The position numbers and the translations under genes are program-made. This document shows positions 19,029 through 28,181 of a stretch of 64,000 nt of DNA, piece after piece. Location of the stretch: positions 846,179 through 910,178 of the forward strand of contig CP126121.1 in NCBI GenBank assembly GCA_030123625.1, read 5' to 3'. Below the pieces are notes generated by a model. The model was given only the letters and a program-made list of their open reading frames with translations. It was not told the origin of the DNA and did no database searches. The first letter of the stretch is position 1; each line of letters starts with the position of its first letter. The DNA is from Nitrospira sp. (lineage in GTDB: Bacteria; Nitrospirota; Nitrospiria; Nitrospirales; Nitrospiraceae).

Positions 19029-19469
19029 TCACCGCACCTCTAGCACTCCTTCCTGACCTTTCTCGCGATGGCTCTTTACAAATGGAAGTTTCTTATCGCA
19101 ATAGAGCGCGAATACACCCGGGAGTGTCGGTGTGAATGTGACTGTAACGGTTTCCCCTGCCGGAACCTCATTCCGGATGTTCAGTCCGGATCGAGGATCG
19201 TCAATGATGACATTGTGCGGTACGATCCAGGTTATGCTCTTGAAGGTCAATTCAACCGGTGTTCCGGCTTTCACGACGAGGTGATGTGGAATAAACGCAT
19301 AGCTGTCAACTTCTACTACCGCGCGTTGAACTCCATCAGGGTCGAGCGGCACGTCTTCCGCACGTGGACTGTCGATAAATAACATGGATACCGACATGAG
19401 CAAGCCCATGACACGTGACACGCCCCTAAACCTGTATGTCCATAGTCCTTGATGTTGAATAGTCATCAT
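19029..19469 (-). CDS. Periplasmic cupredoxin-domain protein
   Basis: A 146-residue protein with a signal segment (MGLLMSVSMLFIDSPRAED) and a cupredoxin-like beta sandwich. Candidate type-1 copper ligands are His in VPHNV, Cys in ALYCDKK and His in KSHREKG. Where the axial Met is expected the sequence reads GQEGVLEV, so Gln may occupy that place. Such small blue-copper proteins carry electrons in the periplasm. The partner here is unknown. GGAGG lies two to five bases before the paired ATGs at 19469 and 19466. It is isolated, between the IS630 remnant and a polyprenyl synthase gene. Confidence 0.75.
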   Translation of the reverse strand: MMTIQHQGLWTYRFRGVSRVMGLLMSVSMLFIDSPRAEDVPLDPDGVQRAVVEVDSYAFIPHHLVVKAGTPVELTFKSITWIVPHNVIIDDPRSGLNIRNEVPAGETVTVTFTPTLPGVFALYCDKKLPFVKSHREKGQEGVLEVR

Positions 19470-19648
19470 GTCCTCCAGGAAATCATGGTTGACCCCCTGT
19501 CAACTTGCCACTATGGCTGGAGGCCTGCTGGACCTAGCTCTAGGCTATTCCTGCCTATTGCCCGTGCTCGAAGAATACATCTGCACCCGAACAGCTTGTA
19601 TTTATACGACACCGATCAGCCGCTGACCTATGCGGGATGGATACATCA

Positions 19649-20653
19649 CTAGGCATTGCAATGCAAACTCTTGGAAATATGGGCACGATGATCGACGGCA
19701 TAGGATGCGAGCAGACCGAGGTGTGTGCGTGCTTCCGATGTGCGTAAGGAATCCAGGGCCTGGAGAGCCGCTGATACATAATTGGCCTGCGTCTTATGAA
19801 TTCGATCAAGAATACCCTCCGCTCTTAAGAGAACTCCTACTTGGCCCTGCTTCCCGTTCTCGGTTTCCATTATCTGGCGATACTGTTGCATGGCCGTCGG
19901 CGAGCCATAGCGTTGCAGATACAGCACTGGCAACCCTAGCCTTTGATTTAGACAAGCGCGTGCCTCTGACTGTTCGAGTGTCCCAGTGTCTTCGTCGATG
20001 TCCAGCACATCATCCGAGATCTGAAATGCGATTCCCAGATTGAGGCCATAGGTCCGAAGGGCCTCGATCTCTTTCTGAGTACCTCCACCTAAAATGGCCG
20101 GCACCGTAACGGACGCGACGAATTGAGACGCCGTCTTCCCTTCCGCAATGCGGAGATACTCGTCCTCCTGATTCCCCTCACTCGTCGCCGTGAGTTCACG
20201 AAGTTCGCCGAGGCAGCATGTCTGGGCATACGAGTTGAGCGTATTGGATGCTTCCGTCACCCGTTGCAGACCGAAGATACCCCGAGACTCTTGTAAGACC
20301 GAAAGGGAGCGAAGTATCAAATAATCGCCCAGGATCAGAGCAGGACCCACGCCCACCTGGAGATGGAGTGCAGGATGACCGCGTCGTTCCTTGGCCCCGT
20401 CCACAATATCATCGTGAATGAGCGATGCTCCGTGCAGAAGTTCGAGAGCTGAGGCGACAGGAACCATCATGGCCAGCTCACCGCCAATGGCATCAGCCGC
20501 CATAAAAGCAAGGAGCGCTCGGAACATCTTGCCGCCTTGAAGATATTCAGCAAGAATGGCAGTATTCGGGGTCTTCTTGAGATCCGTCACGATCAAGTCG
20601 CGACAGCCTCGGAGGGAGGGAAGGTACCGGTTCAGTACTGATTGGAAGGCCAT
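19649..20653 (-). CDS. Polyprenyl diphosphate synthase (trans, long chain)
   Basis: A class I trans-isoprenyl diphosphate synthase of about 334 residues that condenses isopentenyl units, probably to make a quinone side chain. The first aspartate-rich motif is HDDIVDGAKERRGHPA and the second is SDDVLDIDEDTG. GGKMFRALLAFMAAD contains the conserved substrate-binding Lys/Arg. The start is uncertain: MAFQSVLNRYLPSLRG at 20653 matches where family members begin, while an ATG at 20668 and a TTG at 20743 are also in frame. None has a strong ribosome site. Chain length cannot be predicted safely from the sequence alone. Confidence 0.85.
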   Translation of the reverse strand: MAFQSVLNRYLPSLRGCRDLIVTDLKKTPNTAILAEYLQGGKMFRALLAFMAADAIGGELAMMVPVASALELLHGASLIHDDIVDGAKERRGHPALHLQVGVGPALILGDYLILRSLSVLQESRGIFGLQRVTEASNTLNSYAQTCCLGELRELTATSEGNQEDEYLRIAEGKTASQFVASVTVPAILGGGTQKEIEALRTYGLNLGIAFQISDDVLDIDEDTGTLEQSEARACLNQRLGLPVLYLQRYGSPTAMQQYRQIMETENGKQGQVGVLLRAEGILDRIHKTQANYVSAALQALDSLRTSEARTHLGLLASYAVDHRAHISKSLHCNA

Positions 20654-20743
20654 AGGGGTCTTTCCCATTTGAAAATGTTCCGATCGGACTGCGCCGTGCA
20701 GCTCAGGATTAGCTGATTTTGGCTTAGCACTCTTACGAATCAA

Positions 20744-21257
20744 GTTCGAGAACCATGCATTTGCAACGAGAAGGACCTAAAGCCAATTGCGACGACCTCA
20801 ATGCCATGAACCGTGGAACAGTATGGGAAAAAATTCCCAACAATGTCAAGCAGGACCTCACACCTCCGCGACAATTGAAGCATGCACCTGTCATTCACGT
20901 CTGCTCGAAAATCGGTTCTGTCGGTTCTGATTGCGGAAGACTCGTGGTCACTGATGGACTCGACCGTCAACCGACCCTGCTGTGCTCCCTCTTCCTCGAA
21001 GGAGCCGGTAGAGAGCGCACAGGGCTGCAGTGCTACCGTTAAGATGGATGCTTAAACGTTGAGGACCTTGCTCAGCTGGAATTCAAGAATCGCATTTTGA
21101 GGCTCAGACGATGTCGCTAGCGTGATGCGCAAGCGGCAAGTAGACCAGTGACCAAACAACAGCGCCTTACCATTAATCGGCTATCAAGACTCCCTGTAGG
21201 CTCACGCACTGCATTCCCGCTTGAACAAGTTACAGCGGTTTCTGCGAGCACCGCCGC
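20744..21257. other. Intergenic region, no confident gene
   Basis: About 510 bases between the polyprenyl synthase and the DUF5666 lipoprotein. Two overlapping short frames exist on opposite strands (plus 20755-21042 and minus 20740-20970). Neither has a recognisable domain or a ribosome site. No tRNA, repeat copy or terminator-like hairpin with a T run was found. Confidence 0.5.
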
Positions 21258-22280
21258 TTATGATTTAAACTCCACCGCCGTCGCCTTCACAATGCCACTG
21301 ACGAGTGGACCATGCACTTTGATGTGAACACCCACTCGAATATCGTTCAACGCGCCACCCTGGAATGTGGTCCCGGCGTCTGCCAGCACATGCACGTTGC
21401 CGAGAAAGAAATCCTCTGCACTCCGTGCCTGGATGACAAATCCTTCGATCTCCGCAATCTCGCCCTCCTCTAACCCTAATTTCTCTTGTGACACACGGGT
21501 CGCGGCGAGACGAATCCGGGAGGAATTCAAGCCTCCAGACGAGATCTGTTTTCCCGTCACATCGATCAACAGGCCATCCCACCCGTTATTTGACTGAGCA
21601 GGCATATCGTTAAGCAGTGCATCGTGGTAGTCGAGAGTGAGGTTCCCTATTTCAAAGGTGTGTTGATCGGCGTGGTGGTTTTTGATGAACCCTTTGACAT
21701 GATAATCGGGCGTATCGGTTTTCTGGTCGAGTTTTTTTAATTCGACCCATGTCCCCCTAATCAGCCCGTCTCCCGTCACGAACCCGCTGATCTCCACGAG
21801 ATCCCGACCCGGCATCAGATTCGCCACATTGCCTCCCAGGATACCGACATCGATGGCGGTGGCAGTCGTGATTGTGACGGTCTGACCCAACACGATCAGG
21901 CCGGTTCCATCCGCCGCAACCGATTGGACGAATCCTTCGACGGTATCCTCATATAACACCGTATTCGCTGTGCGGAGTACTGGTTGGTCCGTGCCGGAAC
22001 CTTCCGGCACCGTGGCATTCAGGCGCACGATCATCCCTTTCTTGAGATCGCCTTGATTCCCTGGATTCCCGTCGACCGTGATTGAGGTGTGCGTCGTGTC
22101 ATACTCGGTGCCAGAGACAAAAATGCTGCCGAATCCGGTGATGGGACCGGAGGCGACGATGGAGGCGATAGAACCGGTCCCGCCGATGCCGCCACCGACT
22201 TGCGGAGTCGGGCCGCACGATGCCAGCACAACGGACAGTACCATACCGCCAAGAAGATTCTGATGGTTTGCATGTCTCAT
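21258..22280 (-). CDS. DUF5666 lipoprotein of unknown function
   Basis: A 340-residue exported protein. The N-terminus has a lipobox (VVLASC) after a short hydrophobic stretch, so it is probably anchored to a membrane. The rest is beta-rich with repeated units of about 70 residues of DUF5666 type, for example VEGFVQSVAADGTGLIVLGQ and IEGFVIQARSAEDFFLGN, with recurring GFV and GIxxG motifs. The function is not known. Its ATG overlaps the stop of the upstream DUF6502 gene by four bases, so the two are translationally coupled and probably act together. Confidence 0.8.
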   Translation of the reverse strand: MRHANHQNLLGGMVLSVVLASCGPTPQVGGGIGGTGSIASIVASGPITGFGSIFVSGTEYDTTHTSITVDGNPGNQGDLKKGMIVRLNATVPEGSGTDQPVLRTANTVLYEDTVEGFVQSVAADGTGLIVLGQTVTITTATAIDVGILGGNVANLMPGRDLVEISGFVTGDGLIRGTWVELKKLDQKTDTPDYHVKGFIKNHHADQHTFEIGNLTLDYHDALLNDMPAQSNNGWDGLLIDVTGKQISSGGLNSSRIRLAATRVSQEKLGLEEGEIAEIEGFVIQARSAEDFFLGNVHVLADAGTTFQGGALNDIRVGVHIKVHGPLVSGIVKATAVEFKS

Positions 22281-23137
22281 GGTGGGGGATCTTCCCGATG
22301 GGAATCACCAGGTGGTTCGTGTTCTTCGAACTGAAAGACCCCGACCCCTACACGCATGCGACCGGTCCCCTTCGACACCGGATTCACATCACGATCATGA
22401 TGAGCCAGCCAGCGATCAAGCTTCTCCAAAAACTCCTGTCCTTCTGCGGCCACGACGGTGCGAAACTCTTTTACCGCTTCGCGGGGTACGTTATCGTACA
22501 TGACTTTTCGCTGGAAGTGAGGCTTCGTAGGCTTTACATAGATATTATGGTCAATTGTCGAGATGAAATCGGCGGTATCTGCTCCCAGCACCTGCAGTTT
22601 TTCCACCGAGCCCCGTTGAGGGATATATCCCCGCGAGACAAGACAAATCCGCCCGTCTTTCAATTGTTTCACGGCACCGACCCGCAAGAGCTCATCCAGC
22701 ACAGCTCGCACCGGGATATCTCCGCTGTAGGAGTTCACCAACGCACTGAAGGATGCGCCTTTTCCTTCCATGGCAAGCGGACGAGGATGGCCTTTCCCAT
22801 CTCCGTATTTTGGATCGCGGAGCCAACCAGTGATCACGCGTGAACCGCGGTGGTATTCTTCAGCTGAGACGGACGTAATGGACTTGGCAGTAGATGATAG
22901 CTTCAGCAACCGCTGCACTTCTTTTCGCGTCAATCCGCTGAGAATGGCGATTCTTGAGACTGTCTGCTTCTTACCATGGATTGCAAACTCAGCGTTCGCG
23001 ATGTCCACATAGACTCGCTTTGCCAACTCAGCAAAGGTTTTATGGGAAAGGTTGTTGCGAAGAAGGATTCTGACCAATGGCCGCAGCAGTTGAAGCATGG
23101 CAGCAGACAGTGCCTGGCTGTGCGTAGCTTGAGCCAT
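22277..23137 (-). CDS. DUF6502 family protein, possible regulator
   Basis: A 286-residue cytoplasmic protein of the family annotated DUF6502. The N-terminal part (LLRPLVRILLRNNLSHKTFAE) and the segment RIAILSGLTRKEVQRLLKL look like a helix-turn-helix DNA-binding region. A winged-helix-like segment (AVLDELLRVGAVKQLKDGRI) follows. The C-terminus ends in an acidic and Pro-rich tail. I infer a transcription regulator. Its gene overlaps DUF5666 (ATGA), which suggests it acts on, or with, that lipoprotein. Confidence 0.72.
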   Translation of the reverse strand: MAQATHSQALSAAMLQLLRPLVRILLRNNLSHKTFAELAKRVYVDIANAEFAIHGKKQTVSRIAILSGLTRKEVQRLLKLSSTAKSITSVSAEEYHRGSRVITGWLRDPKYGDGKGHPRPLAMEGKGASFSALVNSYSGDIPVRAVLDELLRVGAVKQLKDGRICLVSRGYIPQRGSVEKLQVLGADTADFISTIDHNIYVKPTKPHFQRKVMYDNVPREAVKEFRTVVAAEGQEFLEKLDRWLAHHDRDVNPVSKGTGRMRVGVGVFQFEEHEPPGDSHREDPPP

Positions 23138-23387
23138 TGTGTGCGGGTACTATAGCCTCTTCCCTAATCCCATTCCAAGCCACGCGCTGCAAAGCACGGG
23201 TCGCATTTCGTCCTGGAATCGGATGGCCAAGAACACAATGCCCAGGAGATGGACGGACACCGCAGTCGTGTGGGCAAGAATCGGTATTGATTCTCCGTTG
23301 CGCGATAGACCGATTCTCGGGCTGTCACCACAATACCTTCGTTTGGCTTCTACGAAATATGGAACAGAAGGCAAGAAATGTGAATGC

Positions 23388-24407
23388 CTACAGGATCAGC
23401 ATCGCGTCGCCATAACTGTAGAAGCGATACTGCTCTTTGACTGCTTCTTCATAGGCTGCGCGAATCCGGTCAACGCCTGCGAAGGCTGACACCAGCATGA
23501 GCAGCGTGGTTCGTGGCAGGTGGAAATTCGTCATCAGTGCATCGACGACCTTAAACTGGAATCCAGGGGTAATAAAAAGCCGGCTCTCGCCGGTCATCGG
23601 GACCAACTTTCCCTTTTCTTCCATGGCGGTTTCAAGCGCACGGACGACTGTGGTACCCACGGCCACTACACGGCCACCTGTACATTTGGTTTCCTGGATC
23701 GCGCTCACAACATCTGTATTGATTGTAAAAGCCTCTGCCTCCATCCGATGATCCTCTATCCGCTCGGTCGTCACAGGCTTGAACGTGCCGGGGCCGACAT
23801 GGAGCGTTACCGTGGCAACGTTGATCTTTGACACATTCAGTCGCCGAAACAGTTCTTCGGTAAAGTGGAGCCCGGCAGTCGGTGCGGCGATCGCACCCCC
23901 ATGCTTGGCAAAGACCGTTTGATACCATCGGTGATCCTCTCCAGTCGGTGCGCGCTTGATGTATGGTGGAAGCGGCATCCTTCCCCGTTCTTCAAGAAAT
24001 CTGTTGACCGGCAGCGAGCTCTCCATGATCACCTCAGTGCCCGTCGCATCTCTCTTGACGATTACAGCACGGGATTGTCGGTCAAATTCGATGACCTGAC
24101 CGATCCTGAATGAGCCCTTGGCCATAATCTCCCACCGGCTGCTACCGAGATCTCTTACAAATAACACCTCGACCGGTGTTCCGGTGGGTCTTTTGATTCC
24201 CGACACCCGCGCCGCCAAGACCTTCGTGTCATTCACGATCAGCAGATCACCCGGATTGAGCAGAGAGGGAAGATCGGCGACACGGCGATGCACAAGTCTG
24301 TCGGTTTGGCGATTGAGGAGCAACAGCCGAGCTTGATCACGAGGGTCAACCGGCTGCAATGCGACCAGGGAGGAATCGAAGGGAAAGTCGAACTCGGAAA
24401 GTTGCAT
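23388..24407 (-). CDS. queA: S-adenosylmethionine:tRNA ribosyltransferase-isomerase
   Basis: A 339-residue QueA enzyme that transfers and rearranges the ribosyl part of S-adenosylmethionine onto preQ1 at the wobble position of tRNA to give epoxyqueuosine. Family motifs are LSEFDFPFDSSLVALQP at the start, GGAIAAPTAGLHFTEELF in the middle and TNFHLPRTTLLMLVSAFAG near the end. Length is normal. The start overlaps the stop of the SpoIID-like gene (TGATG). No tgt or queC/D/E genes are in this window. Confidence 0.96.
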   Translation of the reverse strand: MQLSEFDFPFDSSLVALQPVDPRDQARLLLLNRQTDRLVHRRVADLPSLLNPGDLLIVNDTKVLAARVSGIKRPTGTPVEVLFVRDLGSSRWEIMAKGSFRIGQVIEFDRQSRAVIVKRDATGTEVIMESSLPVNRFLEERGRMPLPPYIKRAPTGEDHRWYQTVFAKHGGAIAAPTAGLHFTEELFRRLNVSKINVATVTLHVGPGTFKPVTTERIEDHRMEAEAFTINTDVVSAIQETKCTGGRVVAVGTTVVRALETAMEEKGKLVPMTGESRLFITPGFQFKVVDALMTNFHLPRTTLLMLVSAFAGVDRIRAAYEEAVKEQYRFYSYGDAMLIL

Positions 24408-25621
24408 CAGGAAGGAGGGGCCGAAGGAGCAGGAGGTGCTTGGGTCAATGATGCATCCCGCAGCTCCGTTCCAGGATAGTAGTAGCTAAGAATGCTCGAA
24501 AACGAATAGCCTAACTCCGCCAGTTCTTTCGCACCCCACTGACAGAGACCAACTGCATGACCGGCTCCATAGCCGGAGAAGATGACGTCCTGTCCGATCA
24601 ACTCAACCGTAAATTGTGTGCTGGGTATCACAGTGTACCCCGCCGCTTTACGCAAGTCTTCCCCCCGCAGGATCAACTCTCCGTTCGAATCTACAATCCG
24701 CACTGTCGCCACTCGTCCCGCACGGCTATAGGAGTGCGGCGTGATCGTCGCGATGGTTCGCACTACAAATCCTTGTTGCCGCAAATTCTTCTCCAAGGCC
24801 TCGATTTTGACGGATGCTTTCCATTGATAATACGGAGATTCAATATCGAACGGACATTCAACGCCCTTCAAATACGGAAGATCTTTCGACCACACAATCA
24901 TGGCATCTTCCGTGATTCCGGCGGCGGTCGAAGAGAACGCGGCATAGATCGGAGCGCCTTGGTGGGTCACCACAAGTCCTCTCGTGGATTCCACCGCCTC
25001 CACCACCCGCGCGTCGATGCCCTGACGACCCCGGTACACCTGGTCTTGGATCCCCGCCATTACATCATAGTCCCGAGTGGAGCTGAGCATATGCTGATAC
25101 AGCGCATAGGTTCGGGTAGCGACTGCCTGAGCCTTCAGCATCTCGAGGTGCCAGGCCGGATTCACTTCCGCCGGCACGACACCTTTGACATACTCCTCCA
25201 AATCGACATGATTGACAAGGAGCAATCCCTTGCCGCGTCGAACGAGCTGAATCAATCCACTGACGTGCAGCGCGCTTTTCTCATCGTTCGCATGAAGCGC
25301 TGCTCTGTTGCCGTTCCCATTCAGCCGGAGTTTGAGGTCGTGATCGCCCGCCCGTAAGATCAGTCGATCGCTCACCACCGGTTTGCCGTTGAGGATCAAC
25401 GCATGGCCACGCACCTTGATCCTCAGGACAGGACGATACGACCACGCCTGGTCATGTTCGTCCGTGACCCAAATGGTCTGATCAGTATGGACTTCCAGTT
25501 GCTGGACATCCGGAGCCAACAGCACGCGAATCGATTGCGTCGCATGACTTTCCGGGATCATGACGGAGCCGAGAGAGATGCTCAGTCCGGCAGCTCCGAC
25601 CAAAAGCCGTGCGCCTATCAT
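24407..25621 (-). CDS. SpoIID/LytB-domain protein
   Basis: A 404-residue exported protein with an N-terminal signal segment (LLVGAAGLSISLGSVMIP). The SpoIID domain is clear: EYVKGVVPAEVNPAWHLEM, LKAQAVATRTYALYQ and, near the end, GYGAGHAVGLCQWGAKELA. SpoIID of sporulating bacteria is a lytic transglycosylase. Homologues in non-sporulating Gram-negatives are thought to act on the cell wall. The ATG at 25621 overlaps the TGA of DUF2905 and gives a clean signal peptide. The frame extends to 25636 but that start lies inside DUF2905. Confidence 0.85.
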   Translation of the reverse strand: MIGARLLVGAAGLSISLGSVMIPESHATQSIRVLLAPDVQQLEVHTDQTIWVTDEHDQAWSYRPVLRIKVRGHALILNGKPVVSDRLILRAGDHDLKLRLNGNGNRAALHANDEKSALHVSGLIQLVRRGKGLLLVNHVDLEEYVKGVVPAEVNPAWHLEMLKAQAVATRTYALYQHMLSSTRDYDVMAGIQDQVYRGRQGIDARVVEAVESTRGLVVTHQGAPIYAAFSSTAAGITEDAMIVWSKDLPYLKGVECPFDIESPYYQWKASVKIEALEKNLRQQGFVVRTIATITPHSYSRAGRVATVRIVDSNGELILRGEDLRKAAGYTVIPSTQFTVELIGQDVIFSGYGAGHAVGLCQWGAKELAELGYSFSSILSYYYPGTELRDASLTQAPPAPSAPPS

Positions 25622-25872
25622 CGGCGGAAGAACCATCCTACGAGATAGAATAGCAGACTCAGAATAATGCTGAGGACAATGCTGGTCGCGATGGGGAAAT
25701 AGAAGCTGAAATTATCGCGTTTGATGAAGATGTCGCCCGGAAGCTTACCGAGCCAACTGAAGGCATTTCCCAACCCGGGAATCCGGCCCACAACGACCAA
25801 TAGAGCCCCGAGCACAGCAATACCGAGTCCCATCCCGATCAGAACCTTGCCCCACGTAGTCCATTCCGGCAT
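25618..25872 (-). CDS. DUF2905 small membrane protein
   Basis: An 84-residue protein with two hydrophobic helices separated by the conserved GKLPGDIFIKRDNFSFYFP motif of DUF2905. It would sit in the inner membrane. The function is unknown. It overlaps the SpoIID-like gene by four bases, which in turn overlaps queA, forming a tight three-gene unit. Confidence 0.88.
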   Translation of the reverse strand: MPEWTTWGKVLIGMGLGIAVLGALLVVVGRIPGLGNAFSWLGKLPGDIFIKRDNFSFYFPIATSIVLSIILSLLFYLVGWFFRR

Positions 25873-25926
25873 CAACTTTCATCCCATGAAGGGGTACCCA
25901 ATCAGTTCTGTGATACAGCACACGCG

Positions 25927-26949
25927 CTAGCCATTCACTAGATACTCCGCGATCTGAATGGCATTCAGCGCCGCTCCTTTACGAAGGTTATCGGAGACAA
26001 CCCAGAGATTGAGGCCATTCATAATCGATTCATCTTCCCGGACGCGGCCGACGTAGACTTCATCTTTTCCTGTGGCATCGAGCGGCATCGGGTACAGCTG
26101 CTTCATCGGATCGTCGTAAACAATCACGCCCGGCATGGCTGCCAGTGCAGCACGCGCCTCGTTCGCCTTCAGAGGACGTTCCAATTCAACGTTAATCGCT
26201 TCAGAATGACAGCGCAACACGGGCACCCGCACCGTCGTCGCCGTCACCCGAAGCCCTGTCGCTCCGAGTATCTTTCTGGTCTCTTTCGCAATCTTGACCT
26301 CCTCCGAACAGTCGCCCTCCTCGTTGAAGGAGCCGATGTGCGGCAACAGATTGAAGGCAATCTGGTACGGATAGACTTTGGTCGTGACGTCTCGAAATGC
26401 CAGTAAATCCTTCGTCTGATCCATCAGCTCATCCATGGCCGCCGCTCCGGTCCCCGACACCGATTGAAAAGTCGTCACCACCACGCGCTTCACCCCCACT
26501 GCGTCATGAAGCGGCTTGAGCGCCATAACCAACGGCGTGGTCGTACAGTTGGGAATGGACACGATTCCCCGAGGCATGGTGCGTAAGGCGTCGGCGTTCA
26601 CCTCCGGAACCACCAAGGGAACCAGATCGTCCATGCGGAACACGGCACTATCGTCGATCACCGCAATACCGGCGGCGCCCAGACGTTGACCGTAGTCTTT
26701 GCTGATGGCATCCGTGGCAGAGATAAACGCCAGGTCGACCCCCTCGAACGATGAGGATTCCGTCAACTCTTCAACTTTCCACTCCTTGCCTTGGCACGTC
26801 ATCACCTCACCGACCGATCGTTTTGACGCGAAGAGCCGGAGACCCGTCAGCGGGAATTTCCGCTCCTCCAAAATCTCAAGGGTTTCCTTGCCTACCGCAC
26901 CGGTCGCGCCAAGGACCGCCACCGTATACCCTGGTTTCTTTTTGATCAT
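25927..26949 (-). CDS. asd: Aspartate-semialdehyde dehydrogenase
   Basis: A 340-residue NADPH-dependent enzyme that makes aspartate semialdehyde for lysine, threonine, methionine and diaminopimelate. The Rossmann motif VAVLGATGAVGKETLEIL opens the protein. The catalytic Cys is in SIPNCTTTPLV at about residue 130 and the catalytic His in VPVLRCHSEAINV. Length is typical. It follows leuB and an NHL-repeat gene on the same strand. Confidence 0.96.
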   Translation of the reverse strand: MIKKKPGYTVAVLGATGAVGKETLEILEERKFPLTGLRLFASKRSVGEVMTCQGKEWKVEELTESSSFEGVDLAFISATDAISKDYGQRLGAAGIAVIDDSAVFRMDDLVPLVVPEVNADALRTMPRGIVSIPNCTTTPLVMALKPLHDAVGVKRVVVTTFQSVSGTGAAAMDELMDQTKDLLAFRDVTTKVYPYQIAFNLLPHIGSFNEEGDCSEEVKIAKETRKILGATGLRVTATTVRVPVLRCHSEAINVELERPLKANEARAALAAMPGVIVYDDPMKQLYPMPLDATGKDEVYVGRVREDESIMNGLNLWVVSDNLRKGAALNAIQIAEYLVNG

Positions 26950-26956
26950 GAAGCGC

Positions 26957-28165
26957 TTACTCCAATGCTAGGACGCGAATTCGATGATTGAAGGTATCGG
27001 CCACCAGCAGCGTGCCGTCGCGATCGGCAACGATACCGAATGGGTAACACAAACCCGCTTCTCGTGCGACGCCGCCGTCTCCGGAATAGAATGGAACCCC
27101 TTGCCCCGCCACGCAGAACGCTGCCCCGGACGCCCAATCCCACTGCCGAATGAGGTGATTGTCTGAATCGGTCAGAAAAAACCGTCCCTTCCGGTCGAAT
27201 GCAATTCCTGTCGGGCGTGAAAGGCTGGGCGACGGAGCATCCGACGGCGACTCATACCGATAGACTCCACCGTTGCCGGCCACCGTGGTCATGAACCCTG
27301 ACGAAAGCTCGACGCATCGAACCCGGCTGTTGAAGGTATCGGCAATATATAAACGGTTACCTGCCAGAGCCAATCCGCTCGGACCGGCAAGGGAGGAGTC
27401 TACAGCAAGCTTCCCATCGCCGTCGTACGTCGCGATCCCGGTTCCAGCCACTGTCCGTATCACACCGGTCTTGAGGTCCACCATCCGTACCCGATGGTTG
27501 CTTTGATCGGCGATATAAAGTCGGCCCGCATCGTCAACGACCAGCGCCGCCGGTTCACTGAGCGCAGCCTGGTGCGCAGGGCCGCCATCACCGGAGAATC
27601 GAGCCTGACCGGTTCCGGCCACGGTCGAAATGATCCCCGTTTCTGAATCGACCATCCGTATGCGATGGTTCATGGTATCGGCGATATAGATATTCCCCTT
27701 CCGGTCCACAGCGACTGCCGTGGGGAAGTTCAGTTGCGCCTGCACCGCTGTCCTGCCGTCTCCCCCATACCGCTTGGTGGATATGGCTGCTTGATTCGTC
27801 CAATACCGGACGGTTCCGCTCAAATCGGCTTGCTGAGTAAATTTCGCCGAACCGGTTTCGCCGGCACCATCCGCCAAAGGATCTTCATCCATCGGCTGAG
27901 CGGGTGCTTCTCCTTCCACAGCCGAACGGATGTGGTCTTCGCCTGACATACCGGCTATCGTTGAGATGACACCGGTCGCACGATCGACTTTGCGAACGAC
28001 ATGATTTTCGGAATCGGCCACATAAACGTTGCCCCGGCAATCAATCGTCACGCCCTTCGGCTCATTCAAACGGGCCTGCATTGAAGGTCCACCGTCTCCC
28101 GTATAACCGGACTCGCCGTTGCCGACGAGTGTTCTGATCATCCATGTGGAAAGAATGGCCGCCAT
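26957..28165 (-). CDS. NHL-repeat beta-propeller protein
   Basis: A 402-residue protein built from about five or six NHL repeats, seen as repeated GVTIDCRGNVYVADSENH, AVAVDRKGNIYIADTMNH, ALVVDDAGRLYIADQSNH and GLALAGNRLYIADTFNSRV, each linked to a TVAGxG(x)xxxxGDGG segment. No signal peptide or enzyme domain is visible, so a binding or scaffold role is likely. The protein has no SD-supported start. ATG 28165 and ATG 28141 are both possible. It sits between leuB and asd, with small spacers, so it may be co-transcribed with them. Confidence 0.82.
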   Translation of the reverse strand: MAAILSTWMIRTLVGNGESGYTGDGGPSMQARLNEPKGVTIDCRGNVYVADSENHVVRKVDRATGVISTIAGMSGEDHIRSAVEGEAPAQPMDEDPLADGAGETGSAKFTQQADLSGTVRYWTNQAAISTKRYGGDGRTAVQAQLNFPTAVAVDRKGNIYIADTMNHRIRMVDSETGIISTVAGTGQARFSGDGGPAHQAALSEPAALVVDDAGRLYIADQSNHRVRMVDLKTGVIRTVAGTGIATYDGDGKLAVDSSLAGPSGLALAGNRLYIADTFNSRVRCVELSSGFMTTVAGNGGVYRYESPSDAPSPSLSRPTGIAFDRKGRFFLTDSDNHLIRQWDWASGAAFCVAGQGVPFYSGDGGVAREAGLCYPFGIVADRDGTLLVADTFNHRIRVLALE

Positions 28166-28181
28166 TGTTCAGGACCGCCGA

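Noticed and set aside
20740..20970. 76-codon frame overlapping the TTG of the polyprenyl synthase frame
   Set aside because: No ribosome site and no family. The overlap depends on a doubtful upstream start of the synthase.
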